Assembly (NCBI GenBank): GCA_007115705.1
Contig: QXEO01000410.1
Location: forward strand, 372,001-436,000
DNA length: 64,000 nt
Direction: 5' to 3'
Source: Dactylis glomerata
Lineage: Eukaryota > Streptophyta > Magnoliopsida > Poales > Poaceae
Shown here: piece after piece, positions 12,358-24,351 of the stretch
How positions within the stretch are numbered: the stretch's first letter is position 1
Layout: the number at the start of each line of letters is the position of its first letter
Translations under genes and position numbers: made by a program
Notes under the pieces: model-generated
Seen by the model: only the letters and a program-made list of their open reading frames with translations
Database searches by the model: none
What the model was told of the DNA's origin: nothing

Positions 12358-15300
12358 TCATCCCGAAGTTTGGGGTAAGATGTACCTAAAGAAATCTGGA
12401 TAGGCTGTTCTTAAATCCTCTTCCTTTTCCCATGTAGCTTCTCTTTCCGGGTGATGTTTCCATTGTACTTTGCAATACTTGATGGCTCTATTACGGAGTT
12501 GTTTCCAATTCTCCGCCAGAATCTTTGATGGTTCTTCAACATAAGTCAAATCAGCTCGCAATTCAATCTCATTGTATGATATAGTTTCTTCCGGTGTCTT
12601 CATACACTTGCAAAGTTGAGAAGCATGAAACACATTATGGACTTTAGATAGTTCCTTTGGCAGTTCTAACTCAAAGGCTACTCCTCGACTCTGACTCTGA
12701 ATCTTGAACGGTCCAGTATATCTTGGGCTAAGCTTTCCCTTGACTCCAAAACGATGTACTCCCTTCATGGGGCTAACCCTTAGATAAACCATGTCCCCAA
12801 CTTGCGGTTCCCATATCCTTCTCTTGGAATCTGCATAGCTTTTCTATCGACTTTGAGCAATCTTCAATTGGTCTCGAATAATATCAATCATATGTTGTTT
12901 CTCCTTGACGTAGTCTGGATGAAACTCCTTACTGGCTCCTGGTTTATACCAGCAAATATGTGATTGGCACTTCCTTCCGTAAAGTGCTTCAAATGGTGCC
13001 ATTTGGATACTGCTTTGTTAACTATTGTTATAAGAGAACTCTGCCAGTGGTAAGTGTTCTTCCCATGATCCTCCGAAGTCTAAAGCACATGCTCGGAGAA
13101 TATCCTCTAAAATCTAATTGGTCCTTTCAGTTTGGCCTCCCGTCTGTGGGTGGTAAGCAGTGCTAAAGTCCAGTTTTGATCCTAAAGCTTCATATAGTTG
13201 CATCCAAAAAGCTGAAGTGAATACGGATCCTCGATCCGATACTATTGTCTTGGGTACTCCATGCTAGCTTACTATCTCTTGAACATACAGATTTATCAGC
13301 TTCTCCCTGGAATCTTTCTAATTGACAGCTAAGAAATGTGCACTTTTAGTTAGTCGGTTGACTATTACCCAGATCATGTCTTTCTTCTTTGGTGTCAGTG
13401 GTAATCCTGTGATAAAGTCCATTCCAATCTCTTCCCACTTCCACTCGGGAATACTCAAAGGTTGCATAAGTCCAGCAGGACTCTGATGTTCTACCTTCAC
13501 TCTCAGACAGGTATGACATTTGGATACGAACTTAGCTATCTCCCGCTTCATATTATTCCACTAGAACAATTCCTTAAGATCTATGTACATCTTGGTGCTC
13601 CCCGGATGTATTGAATATGGTGTTTCGTGTGCCTCCTTAAGTATCAATTCCTTGATTTCCGGTATGTCCGGCACACATATTCGGTCATGAAACCAAAGTG
13701 AATTGAAATCACCTAAACGGAACTCTGATGGTCTACCTTCCTCAATCCTGCAGATTTCTTTGGCAATAAATGCATCTTCATCTTGTCTTCGAATTATTGT
13801 GTACTTGAGATCACTATGTCGTTCTTCCATCACCTTCTCGATAGACAAACTACCTAGGGATTGTACTTCAAGACATTGGATCTCTAACCTTTCCAAATCC
13901 ACAAGTAATTCCTTGGGAAGTTCTCGATTTATCGGTTGAGTGTCTGTACTCTTTCTGCTTAAAAAATCGGCTACCACATTGGCCTTCCCCAGTGTATAGT
14001 TGATGGTCAAATCATAATCCTTAATCAATTCTAACCATCTTCATTGCCTCATATTCAATTCCTTCTGAGTGAAGAAGTATTTGAGACTTTTGTGATCTGT
14101 ATAAAGTTCACACTTAGCTCCATAAAGAAAATGGCTCCATCCTCTTAGTGCAAACACTACGGCTGCTAGTTCCAGATCATGTGTTGGATAATTAACTTCA
14201 TGTGGTCGTAATTGCCTAAACCCATATGCTATCACCTTTCTATCTTGCATCAAAACACATCCAAGTCCGTTCTAGGATGCGTCACAATGTACAGTATAGT
14301 CTTTGCCAGTTTCTGGTATGGCTAACACAGGCGCTGTGGTTAGCTTCTCCTTGAGTGTTTGAAAACTTGCCTCACAATCATCTGACCAAACAAACGGTGT
14401 ATTCTTCCAAAGTAACTTGGTCATTGGTCCTGCAATCTTAGAGAACCCTTCTATAAACCTTCGGTAGTATCCTGCCATTCCCAAAAATCCTCTAATCTGT
14501 TTAACATTCTTCGATGACTCCCATTCCAAAACAGATGCTACCTTGCTTGGATTTACTACTATACCTTCTTTACTGATTACATATCGAAGGAACTCTACTT
14601 GGTCTAGCCAGAATTCATACTTACTGAACTTGGCATACAACTGATGTTCTCATAGAATCTGTAAAGCAATCCTCAAATGCTTGGCATGTTCTTCCTTGTC
14701 CTTGGAGTAGATCAAAATATCATCTATGAATACAATCACAAATTTGTCCAAATAGGGCATAAAGATCTTGTTCATGAGGTCCATGAAGATCGCGGGTGCA
14801 TTTGTCAATCCAAAAGGTACAACTAAATACTCATGGTGTCCATACCTAGACACAAAAGCTATTTTTGGAACGTCCTCCTTCTTGATTTTAATCTGGTGAT
14901 ACCCTGATCGAAGATCTATCTTTGAAAATACTTCGGCTCCTCTGACTTGATCAAATAAGTCTTGTATTCTAGGCAAGGGATATTTGTTCTTGATGGTGAC
15001 ATTGTTGAGATTTCTGTAGTCTCCGCACATTCTATGTCCTCCATCCCGCTTATCAACAAAGATTACTGGTGTTCCCCAAGGAGAAATACTTTCTTGAATG
15101 AAGCCTTTCTGCTCTAGCTCATCCAGCTATTCCTTCAACTCCACTAACTCTTTGGGTCCCATCTTATATGGTGTCTGAGCTATAGGTGCTGTGCCTGGGA
15201 TTAGGTCAATGGTAAACTCAATTTCCCTAACTGGTGGCATTCCTGGTAGTTCCTGCGAAAACACGTCTTGGAATTCGTTAACCACTGGAATATCTTCAAG

Positions 15301-15555
15301 TCTTGATTCCTTTAGAGCGTTGAGTTGTAGTTGAACTTCTATATGTGCATGTCGGTCACCTTGATACACTATCCTTCCCCCTCCTGGGCTTTTAAGTGAC
15401 ATAGTTTTCTCTCTGCAATCAATCTGAGCTCTATTCTCCTCTAACCAATCCATTCCAAGGATTACAGCCATATCCTTCATAGGGATGAGAAAAAGATCGG
15501 CTAGGTAAACACAATCGAGGATCATAATGACCTGCTCTTGCCTGAGGTGAGTGAC
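12358..15555 (-). pseudogene. pol of chromovirus G (protease end, RT, RNase H, integrase, chromodomain), broken
   Basis: In minus-strand order: end of protease with ILGMDWL (about 15440); RT with YHQIKIKKED and the catalytic FIDDILIYSK (about 14690-15030); RNase H with VHCDAS and LYTDHKSLKYF (14041-14640); integrase H2C2 finger (HPGSTKMY, KCHTC, about 13490-13640) and core start MDFITGLP (about 13400); then a GPF-type module and a C-terminal chromodomain (KVQWKHHPEREATWE, 12358-12792). The frame is interrupted by many stops, among them positions near 15126, 14644, 14268, 14041, 13558 and 12850, most of which fit CAG, CGA or TGG changed by C-to-T. It continues upstream at 38559, beyond the P insertion. 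It cannot make a functional enzyme. Confidence 0.92.
15551..15555. repeat. Left TSD of element P (GTGAC)
   Basis: GTGAC directly before the TGATACG LTR start; its partner is at 38559-38563. Removing P and one copy restores a continuous polyprotein frame across protease. Confidence 0.9.
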
Positions 15556-15592
15556 TGATACGTCTCAAACGTATCTATAATTTTTGATGCTC
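15556..15592 (+). repeat. 5' LTR of element P, first 37 bp
   Basis: It starts TGATACGTCTCAAACG and ends in TGCTC (15588-15592), which is the left TSD of element B. The LTR resumes at 22707. Confidence 0.9.
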
Positions 15593-17292
15593 TGCTACCG
15601 GTTGATGGCGCCAGAAAATAAGCTGTTGGCGTATGGTTGATGTGGGAGCAGATGTCCTTGTGCGTGGTGATGACCAGCCCGTTGGGAACCCCAAGAGGAA
15701 GGTATGATGAGTGTAGCAGCAAGTTTTCCCTCAGTTAAGAAACCAAGGTTTAATGTTGATCAGGAGAAGAGAGGCGATGACGACTGAAGGTGATGCGCAC
15801 TGGCTTAGTAACACTCCAACAAGGGCGCCGTTAACGATACTTGTTGACTCGTCTTCAGCCAGTAGCAACGCGGAACCTGCACACACACAAACAAATACTT
15901 TGTTCCCAACTTGCGATGAGGTTGTCAATCTCACCGGTTTGCTTGAAACAAAGGTTATGAGCGTATCGAGTGGAAAACAATATAGTATGCGAGTAAAGTA
16001 AACAATGCGGGAAAAGTAAACAGGTGATTGCAATATGATTAAAATAGGACCGGGGTCCACAGTTCACTAGTGGTGTCTCTCCATAGATAAAATAACATGC
16101 TGGGTAAACAAATTACAGTTGGGCAATTGATAGAATAGAGCTAACGTGATATGTCAAGAAGATCACTATGAGATTTACTCTGGGCATTACAACAAAATAC
16201 ATAGACCGCCATCCAACTGCATCTATGACTAATAATCCACCCCCGGGGATATCATCCGAACACCCTAGAAGTATTAAGTTGCGAACAACAGATAATTGCA
16301 TTAAGCAAAGTGTGTAATGTAAACAAAGCATATGCCCTTGAGCATATGAATGTTGTTTTCTCCCTAGTAGCAACAGCACATCTACCACCTTAGAGGTTTC
16401 TGTCACTCCCCCAGGTGAAATAGAGGCATGAACCCACTATCGCGCATAAATACCCCCTCATGGAGTCACTAGCAACTACTCGGCCAAGATAGCTACTAAC
16501 AACGGAGAGCATGCAAGATCATAAACAACATAGAGATAACAAAAGATATAATTCAGTACAGCAACTTAATCATAAATACCAATATTCATCGGATCCCAAC
16601 AAACCAACATCATAGAATTACATAACGGTGATCTCAATCATGTAAGGCAGCTCATGAGATCTAAACATGAAGCACATGGTGGAGAAGACAACCATCTAGC
16701 TACTGCTATGGACCCATAGTCCAAGGTAGACTACTCACTCATCACTCCGGAGGCAATCATGGCGATGAAGGAGACCTCCAGTGGCGATTCCCCTCTCCGG
16801 CAGGGTGCCGGGAAGAGCTTCTGGACCCTCCCGATCTTCGGGTCGACGGCGGCGGCGGATCGCGATGTATTCTGGAAAACTCATCGGGCCCTTAGGTTTT
16901 TCTCGTCGGGGGGTAAATATAGGCGAAGGGGCGATGTCAGGAGAGGGACCAGGTGCCCTCACACAGGGGTGGCGCGGCCAGGGGCTGGGCCGCGCCGCCC
17001 CCTTGTGTGGGGCCCTGGTGGCCCCCCTCCGACACTTCTTCGGATGTCTGGAAGCTTCCGTGTAAAATATGACTTCAGGAACTTGTTTCGTCCAATTCCG
17101 AGAATATTTCCTGTGTATCACTTCTGAAACACAAAAATAGCAGAAAATAGGAAACTGGCACTGTGGCACTTCGTTAATAGGTTAGTTCCGGAAAGTGTAT
17201 AAAAATGCCACTAAGTGTAACGAAACAATAGGCAAATGGTGTAAAACAAAACATGGAGCATCAAAAATTATAGATACGTTTGAGACGTATCA
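15593..17292 (-). repeat. 3' LTR of element B
   Basis: 1,700 bp; minus-strand start TGATACGTCTCAAACG at 17292 and end GGTAGCA at 15593. It matches 21007-22706. ORFs on both strands at 16735-17169 lie in its GC-rich promoter region and recur in the partner LTR. Confidence 0.92.
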
Positions 17293-20222
17293 AGCATCCC
17301 CAAGCTTAACTCCTGCTCGTCCTCGAGTAGGTAAGTGATAACAAAAGAATAATTTTTGAGGTGACATGCACCTACACAATCTTGATTATATATGTAAGCA
17401 TTGGTGAGCTGGGATCAATAGAACATAAAACATGGGCATGAAGATATAATCATGACAATAAGAACTTAGCAACCATGTTGTAAACATGCAAATGAACACA
17501 AACAAAAGATCATGATAATGAAACAATGAAAGTCAAACGTGTGTTCAAATCATAAGGAAAAACATACAAGTGTTTTTCAGCTTGTCCTTCATGGAGAGCA
17601 AAACATAAATGCATAGGACACCTCAAAGTTTAAGAGGGCGACTAGATACAAATAATTTAAGAACAAGTGAAACCAACAATATGAGTCAATCAATGAACTT
17701 TGGGACAATGCATATCACACTAAGAATGACAACTATGCTCTCTTAATGGTGCATAAAGAAAGAAGGTGGTGACTCAACATAAAAGTAAAAGAAAGGCCCT
17801 TCGCAGAGGGAAGCAGTGATTGCAAGTTTTATAACCTTCAAAAATTATGGTACTTACCAGCTTTGAGCTCTCATTGCCCCCATTATAAGCATCTTGAATG
17901 GTTAAAGTTAATGAGAGAACAATTATGATGCATATGCTTGACAAATCATAAGTTGAAAACCTCGTGTCCCGTGAATACGAGTACCCAAACTATGCTACTT
18001 TACTTAGAGTCCCAAGCAAGGCTCTTGTCATTGTAAGTATATGCATATCATTGAGAACCGCCAATGGGGTACCTCCGTGCCCGATGACATGGAACAAGCC
18101 CACACCAAAATGACAGGACAAGCAGACAATGAACACCTCGACATGTCTTTTATTTGCTATATTGTTTAGCTTTTTATTGTGAGATGCGTCATCGAATGTT
18201 CACCATGGGTATGCTGCAAATTTCCACCATGAATTATGCATGGCTTAGATTGGCGGCCCGGCGTTTCCCTAACACATATACAAACTCCATGATCCCTACA
18301 AGATTCCCAATTCATTTCCCATAGCGGGCATCCATAAACAAAAGATCACAATATCAACTCAAATAGAAGTGCAATGTTGAAAGCTTGCCCCATGACAGCA
18401 TGGCTGGGCTAGAATCCAACTTACAACTTGCAAGCATAACAACTCAGCATAAGAGACCACAATGTCAAAAATTTAAGAACAGGAAAAAGTAAAGTGTGCC
18501 TTCCGGTTCGTGAGAGCTTTACTGACCGAATTTCGCATAACACTGGTAAGAGTTTAATTTGAAGAGAATATAAAAGCAAGTCAAATTTACTTGGAATAGC
18601 AAATTGCTAGTAGGTATGTATGATGGACACAATGGAAAACTTGGCTTTTAGGAGTTGGATGCACAAGTAGAGCTCATACTCAGTACAAGGCGAGGGCTAG
18701 CAAAAGACTGGGAGCGACCAACTAAGAGAGCAATAATGGCCATAATCATGCAAAGCGACAAAGCGACATTAAAAGAAGCATACGATGGCATCAAAAGTCA
18801 AAAACTAAATGATCATGAAGGCTATTGGCGACTTTGTAAGAGTCTAACATGTGTGAGCATGCGCCAAGTCAACCCAAATAAAGCATCAAGGAGAAAACCA
18901 AAATAATGCTTCCATACAATAAAAACAACGCATGATTTTTTCAAAGGCTCATTAAGCAATCTCAGTTATTTGAGACAAGTCATGCTACAGCAAAACCACT
19001 AAGCATACTATCAAAAAGATATCAAGCATGACATGAAAAAGCCTAAGCCGCAGTCTACACAAGCTCCTTCTTGTACCACTATTTTGCACAAAGCTTTTTC
19101 TCTTTTCCAACACCATTTGAAATTTTTATAAACACCTCTTTTGATGAAAACCAATGAAGATCAGAGGCAAAAATACACCTTGATGAAAAGATATGAAAAG
19201 ATCTGAATGCAAATCAAGGCGAAAACGAAATCCAAAAGTAGTAGCAGAAAAAGTAGAACGCTTGATTTTAAATAAGAGTGAAAACTAGAGCGTTCTTTTG
19301 CAAATGAAAACGAGTACATCTCCTCCAAAGGAAATTTGTTGGGGTCTAACCATTTATTACAGCAAACAAACTAAACAAACCAACTAAGAAAACTAAAACA
19401 ACTGACGCTCCAAGAAAAACACATAGTGCATGAAGCAATAAAAATATAGTGTTTTGAAAGGTGACCTGATTTTTGCCGATGAAGAAGGGGTGCCTCGGGG
19501 GCATCCCCAAGCTTTGACGCTTGTACTTCTTGGATATTTCTTGGGGTGCTGGGCATCCCCAAGCTTGAGCTTTTGTCCATTCTTCAACTCATCTCATCAT
19601 TCTCCAATCCCTACGCTTGAAAACTTCCTTCATACAAAACTAAACACAATTCTATTAGCAACATTAGTGTAAGCATAAAATATATTCAACCTCTTTTAGC
19701 TTCAGGTTTCAACCCAAAACCACCACATATAAAGTATATACTACTGTAGCAACTTCTACAAGAGTTCCATGATCAAAAAGAACTCAAAAGAAAGCGATAA
19801 AGTGGCAAAAACGAATATTGGCAGAAATCTGTCAAAACTGAACAGCTCACAAAGGACGAATTTTTGAGGGATTTTCTGTTGCTCAAATCAAAAAGTGTTC
19901 AACTAAGAAAAGTTTGTATATAACCTGGGGCATATGCACAAGAAATCGCAGGTCCAAAAGATAAACAGAGAATTTTCACGAATTTTTACGGTGCAGCACC
20001 GAAAACAGTTTCAGGACTGCAGTTTCCCCAAATCTTTACCTCACTCAAATTAGAGGCTTCTCTTGGCACAAAAACGAAATAAACAAGATAAGGAGCGGTC
20101 ATTACAGTAGTAATGACTTCCAAGACTCAAATAAAAGAAAAAGTACTATAAAGAAAACATTGGGTTATCTCCCAAGAGTGCTTTTCTTTAACGCCTTTGA
20201 GCTAGGCGCAGAAAAGTGTGAA
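17293..20222 (-). other. Non-coding 3' internal region of element B
   Basis: It aligns with 1647-4573 of A almost base for base. The polypurine-like AAGCTTGGGGATGCT abuts the LTR at 17293. The block near 19500-19570 repeats this string, with a small deletion (GATGCCCATGCATCACC shortened) that breaks the small ORF found in A, P and R. No coding potential is seen apart from chance ORFs such as 18655-18906. Confidence 0.8.
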
Positions 20223-20819
20223 TCAAGTAATATCAAGTGATGAAGCATTAAGATCAACAGCAGAGGTCTTGTCAATAAGGAATTGTATTTCATCCACATA
20301 AGTTTTTGAAGACCCTTTGTGATCATGCTTTGGTACACTATTCTCATCAAAAAGATTTTCAGGACAAATCCAGGCAAAATTATTTTCGAAAGCATCATTC
20401 AATCCCAAAAGCTTGCAAGGTATAGGTATCTCGGTCCCCTCATCATTAGTATCAATAACCTTTATAGGTGAACCGAGTTTATTAAAACGTTTAAGAACTT
20501 TCCTAGCTTCAACAACGACATCCTTAAATTCTATGCACAAAGTTTCCAAGATAAAAGCTTTCTTTTCGGGATCCTCAATTTCATGAAGCTTAAGGAACAT
20601 GTATTGCATAAAAGGATTAAGACTAGCAAACCTAGTTTCCAACATATCAATTAATAGAAAAGAAGCAACTTCAATACTAGGAGCAAGCTCAATCAAAGAC
20701 TTTTCCTCAACTTCCTCATGCATACTAATGTGATTAAAGAACTCCTCAATGTTACTTTTGCCAATAATAGAACCACTACCTACTGAGAGGTCCTCCAGAA
20801 CGAACTTAGGGATAGACAT
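20223..20819 (-). CDS. Unknown 198-aa protein of element B
   Basis: An intact 198-codon ORF at the position where A and R carry gag-protease. It begins MSIPKFVLED and is acidic and mostly helical in appearance (EEVEEKSLIEL, DPEKKAFILETLCIEF). There is no zinc knuckle, no D(T/L)GA protease motif and no membrane segment. Only the last residues, LNASSLDIT, match the C-terminus of the A/R gag-protease (LDASSLDVT), so the cassette seems to be fused to a shared 3' end. The ATG lies about 160 bases inside the primer site. I do not recognise the family; it may be a fast-evolving gag remnant or a captured sequence. Confidence 0.6.
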   Translation of the reverse strand: MSIPKFVLEDLSVGSGSIIGKSNIEEFFNHISMHEEVEEKSLIELAPSIEVASFLLIDMLETRFASLNPFMQYMFLKLHEIEDPEKKAFILETLCIEFKDVVVEARKVLKRFNKLGSPIKVIDTNDEGTEIPIPCKLLGLNDAFENNFAWICPENLFDENSVPKHDHKGSSKTYVDEIQFLIDKTSAVDLNASSLDIT

Positions 20820-20977
20820 GATAAACTAAAGTAAATAAATAACAACTACCAAGGATTCTAATTTTTTTGGGTTTTTGATATAAAGCAATGCAGGTAAAAA
20901 TAAAATAAAGTAAAGCAAACAAATAACAAAGCAAAGAATGTGTGTGCGAAGAACTCCCCTCGCAGAAGTCTTCTCTC

Positions 20978-20996
20978 TTCCCCGGCAACGGTGCCA
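20978..20996 (-). promoter_or_regulatory. Primer-binding site, tRNA-Asp type (element B)
   Basis: Minus-strand TGGCACCGTTGCCGGGGAA, one mismatch from the sites in A, P and R, 10 bases inside the 5' LTR. Confidence 0.8.
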
Positions 20997-21006
20997 GAAA
21001 AGTGGC

Positions 21007-22706
21007 TGCTACTGGTTGATGGCGCCAGAAAATAAGCTGTTGGCGTATGGTTGATGTGGGAGCAGATGTCCTTGTGCGTGGTGATGACCAGCCCGTTGGG
21101 AACCCCAAGAGGAAGGTATGATGAGTGTAGCAGCAAGTTTTCCCTCAGTTAAGAAACCAAGGTTTAATGTCGATCAGGAGAAGAGAGGCGATGACGACTG
21201 AAGGTGATGCGCACTGGCTTAGTAACACTCCAACAAGGGTGCCGTTAACGATACTTGTTGACTCGTCTTCAGCCAGTAGCAACGCGGAACCTGCACACAC
21301 ACAAACAAATACTTTGTTCCCAACTTGCGATGAGGTTGTCAATCTCACCGGTTTGCTTGAAACAAAGGTTATGAGCGTATCGAGTGGAAAACAATATAGT
21401 ATGCGAGTAAAGTAAACAATTCGGGAAAAGTAAACAGGTGATTGCAATATGATTAAAATAGGACCGGGGTCCACAGTTCACTAGTGGTGTCTCTCCATAG
21501 ATAAAATAACATGCTGGGTAAACAAATTACAGTTGGGCAATTGATAGAATAGAGCTAACGTGATATGTCAAGAAGATCACTATGAGATTTACTCTGGGCA
21601 TTACAACAAAATACATAGACCGCCATCCAACTGCATCTATGACTAATAATCCACCCCCGGGGATATCATCCGAACACCCTAGAAGTATTAAGTTGCGAAC
21701 AACAGATAATTGCATTAAGCAAAGTGTGTAATGTAAACAAAGCATATGCCCTTGAGCATATGAATGTTGTTTTCTCCCTAGTAGCAACAGCACATCTACC
21801 ACCTTAGAGGTTTCTGTCACTCCCCCAGGTGAAATAGAGGCATGAACCCACTATCGAGCATAAATACCCCCTCTTGGAGTCACTAGCAACTACTCGGCCA
21901 AGATAGCTACTAACAACGGAGAGCATGCAAGATCATAAACAACATGGAGATAACAAAAGATATAATTCAGTACAACAACTTAATCATAAACACCAATATT
22001 CATCGGATCCCAACAAACCAACATCATAGAATTACATAACGGTGATCTCAATCATGCAAGGCAGCTCATGAGATCTAAACATGAAGCACATGGTGGAGAA
22101 GACAACCATCTAGCTACTGCTATGGACCCATAGTCCAAGGTAGACTACTCACTCGTCGCTCCGGAGGCAATCATGGCGATGAAGGAGACCTCCGGTGGCG
22201 ATTCCCCTCTCCGGCAGGGTGTCGGGAAGAGCTTCTGGACCCTCCCGATCTTCGGGTCGACGGCGGCGGCGGATCGCGATGTATTCTGGAAAACTCATCA
22301 GGCCCTTAGGTTTTTCTCGTCGGGGGGTAAATATAGGCGAAGGGGCGATGTCAGGAGAGGGACCAGGTGCCCTGACACAGGGGTGGCGCGGCCAGGGGCT
22401 GGGCCGCGCCGCCCCCTTGTGTGGGGCCCTGGTGGCCCCCCTCCGACACTTCTTCGGATGTCTGGAAGCTTCTGGGTAAAATATGACTTCAGGAACTTGT
22501 TTCGTCCAATTTCGAGAATATTTCCTGTGTATCACTTCTGAAACACAAAAACAGCAGAAAACAGGAAACTGGCCCTGTGGCACTTCGTTAATAGGTTAGT
22601 TCCGGAAAGTGTATAAAAATGCCACTAAGTGTAACGAAACAATAGGCAAATGGTGTAAAACAAAGCATGGAGCATCAAAAATTATAGATACGTTTGAGAC
22701 GTATCA
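21007..22706 (-). repeat. 5' LTR of element B
   Basis: 1,700 bp, starting at 22706 on the minus strand with TGATACGTCTCAAACG. About 23 differences from 15593-17292 by eye. Confidence 0.92.
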
Positions 22707-24211
22707 TGCTCCATGCTTGTTTTTACACCATTTGCCTATTGTTTCGTTACACTTCGTGGCACTTTTATGCTTTTTCCGGAACTAACCTATTAACGAGTTA
22801 CCATAGTGCCAGTTCCCTGTTTTCTGCTGTTTTTGTGTTTCAGAAGTGATACACAGGAAATATTCTCGAAATTGGACGAAACAAGTTCCTGAAGTCTTAT
22901 TTTACCCGGAAGCTTCCAGAGATCCGAAGAGGAGTAGGAGGGGGGCCACCAGGGCCCCACACACAGGGGTGGCGCGGCCAGCCCCCTGGCCACGCGGGGC
23001 CCATGTGTGGGTGCCTGGTCCAGCCCCTGACATCGCCCCTTCGCCTATAAGAAGCCTCGGGACGGAAAACCCTAGGGGATTCGGCAATTTTCCAGAAGCA
23101 GTTCCGTAGGTCCGCCGCCGCCACCGATGAATTTCGAGGGACAGAAGTCTCTATTTTGGCACCCTGCCGGGACGGGGAAGTGCCCTCGGAGCCATCTCCA
23201 TCGATCTCCATCGCCGTCTCCGCCGTCTCCATCGACCTCACCGCCATCTCCATCAACCTTGCTGTCTCCTATGATGAGGAGGGAGTAGTTCATCCCCGGG
23301 GCTGAGGGCTCTACCGGTAGCTATGTGGTTCACCTCTCTCTCCCATGATGTGATCTTTATGTGATCGTGAGCTTTGTATCATGTTGAACAAGTACATGTT
23401 ATTATTCAGATATTTTGTGTACTCTAGTGATATTATTAAAGTAATCTATTCCTCCTGTTATGGTGTAACGGTGACAGTGCGTGCATCATGGTGGTACTTG
23501 GTTTAGGCTATGATTGTGATCCCTTGTGGATTATGAGAATAATTATTGATATGATAGTTTGAGTGATTTATTCCTCCTTTCATGGTGTAAAGGTAAGAGT
23601 GTGTGCACCGTGTTAGTACTTGGTCTAAGTTGCAATGATTTCTATCTTGAATTGTGATCTGATTTGGATATCTCTATGAGTGGTATTTGTCAAGTACTTG
23701 ATGAACTTTAAGGGGTGCTTCTGTAGCCACTACACAGTGATTAGTGTTATTCAATAGGAGAGTAGTTCAGAGTACCTTAGCAAGAGAAGTTACTTGTTCA
23801 TTCATGTTACATTGTTGGGAGTGTGTCCACTAGTGAAAGTATGATCCCTAGGCCTTGTTTCCAAGCTTTGCATACCGTTTACTTGCTATTTTGTTACTTT
23901 ATTGCTTGCAGCGATATTTACTTTAAATCACGTTTGCTACTTATAATCATCACTACTACTTGTATTTCACTATCTCTTCGCCGAACTAGTGCACCTATAC
24001 ATCTGACAAGTGTATTGGGTGTGTTGGGGACACAAGAGACTTTTTGTATCGTAATTGCAGGGTTGCTTGAGAGGGATAGCTTTGACCTCTAACCTCCCTG
24101 AGTTCGATAAACCTTGGGTGATCCACTTAAGGGAAACTTGCTGCTGTTCTACAAACCTCTGCACTTGGAGGCCCAACAAGTGTCTACAAGAATAGAAGTG
24201 CGTAGACATCA
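22707..24211 (+). repeat. 5' LTR of element P, remainder
   Basis: It opens with TGCTC, the right TSD of B, and runs to GTAGACATCA at 24211. A TATA-like CCTATAAGA at about 23043-23051 follows the GC-rich stretch. It aligns with 29470-30203 plus 37793-38558. Confidence 0.92.
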
Positions 24212-24221
24212 AGCTCTTTTC

Positions 24222-24239
24222 TGGCGCCGTTGCCGGGGA
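24222..24239 (+). promoter_or_regulatory. Primer-binding site, tRNA-Asp type (element P)
   Basis: TGGCGCCGTTGCCGGGGA, 10 bases after the LTR end. It is fully complementary to the plant tRNA-Asp 3' end. Confidence 0.87.
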
Positions 24240-24351
24240 GGTAAGGTAAAAGGTACTCGCATCCTCCTGTGTGAGTGCTCGGAGTTATTTCCTTTAGATT
24301 CTGCAATTACATCTTTTTGTTTCTTGTTTTTATTTTCACTAGTTAGGCTTA

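Larger units (their letters stand above)
15593..22706 (-). mobile_element. Element B: non-autonomous LTR retrotransposon nested in the 5' LTR of P
   Basis: Both LTRs are exactly 1,700 bp (15593-17292 and 21007-22706). The TSD TGCTC is at 15588-15592 and 22707-22711. About 23 LTR differences by eye (1.4%) make it slightly younger than P, as nesting requires. The internal region has the same non-coding 3' part as A, P and R but an unrelated 198-codon ORF. Confidence 0.93.
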
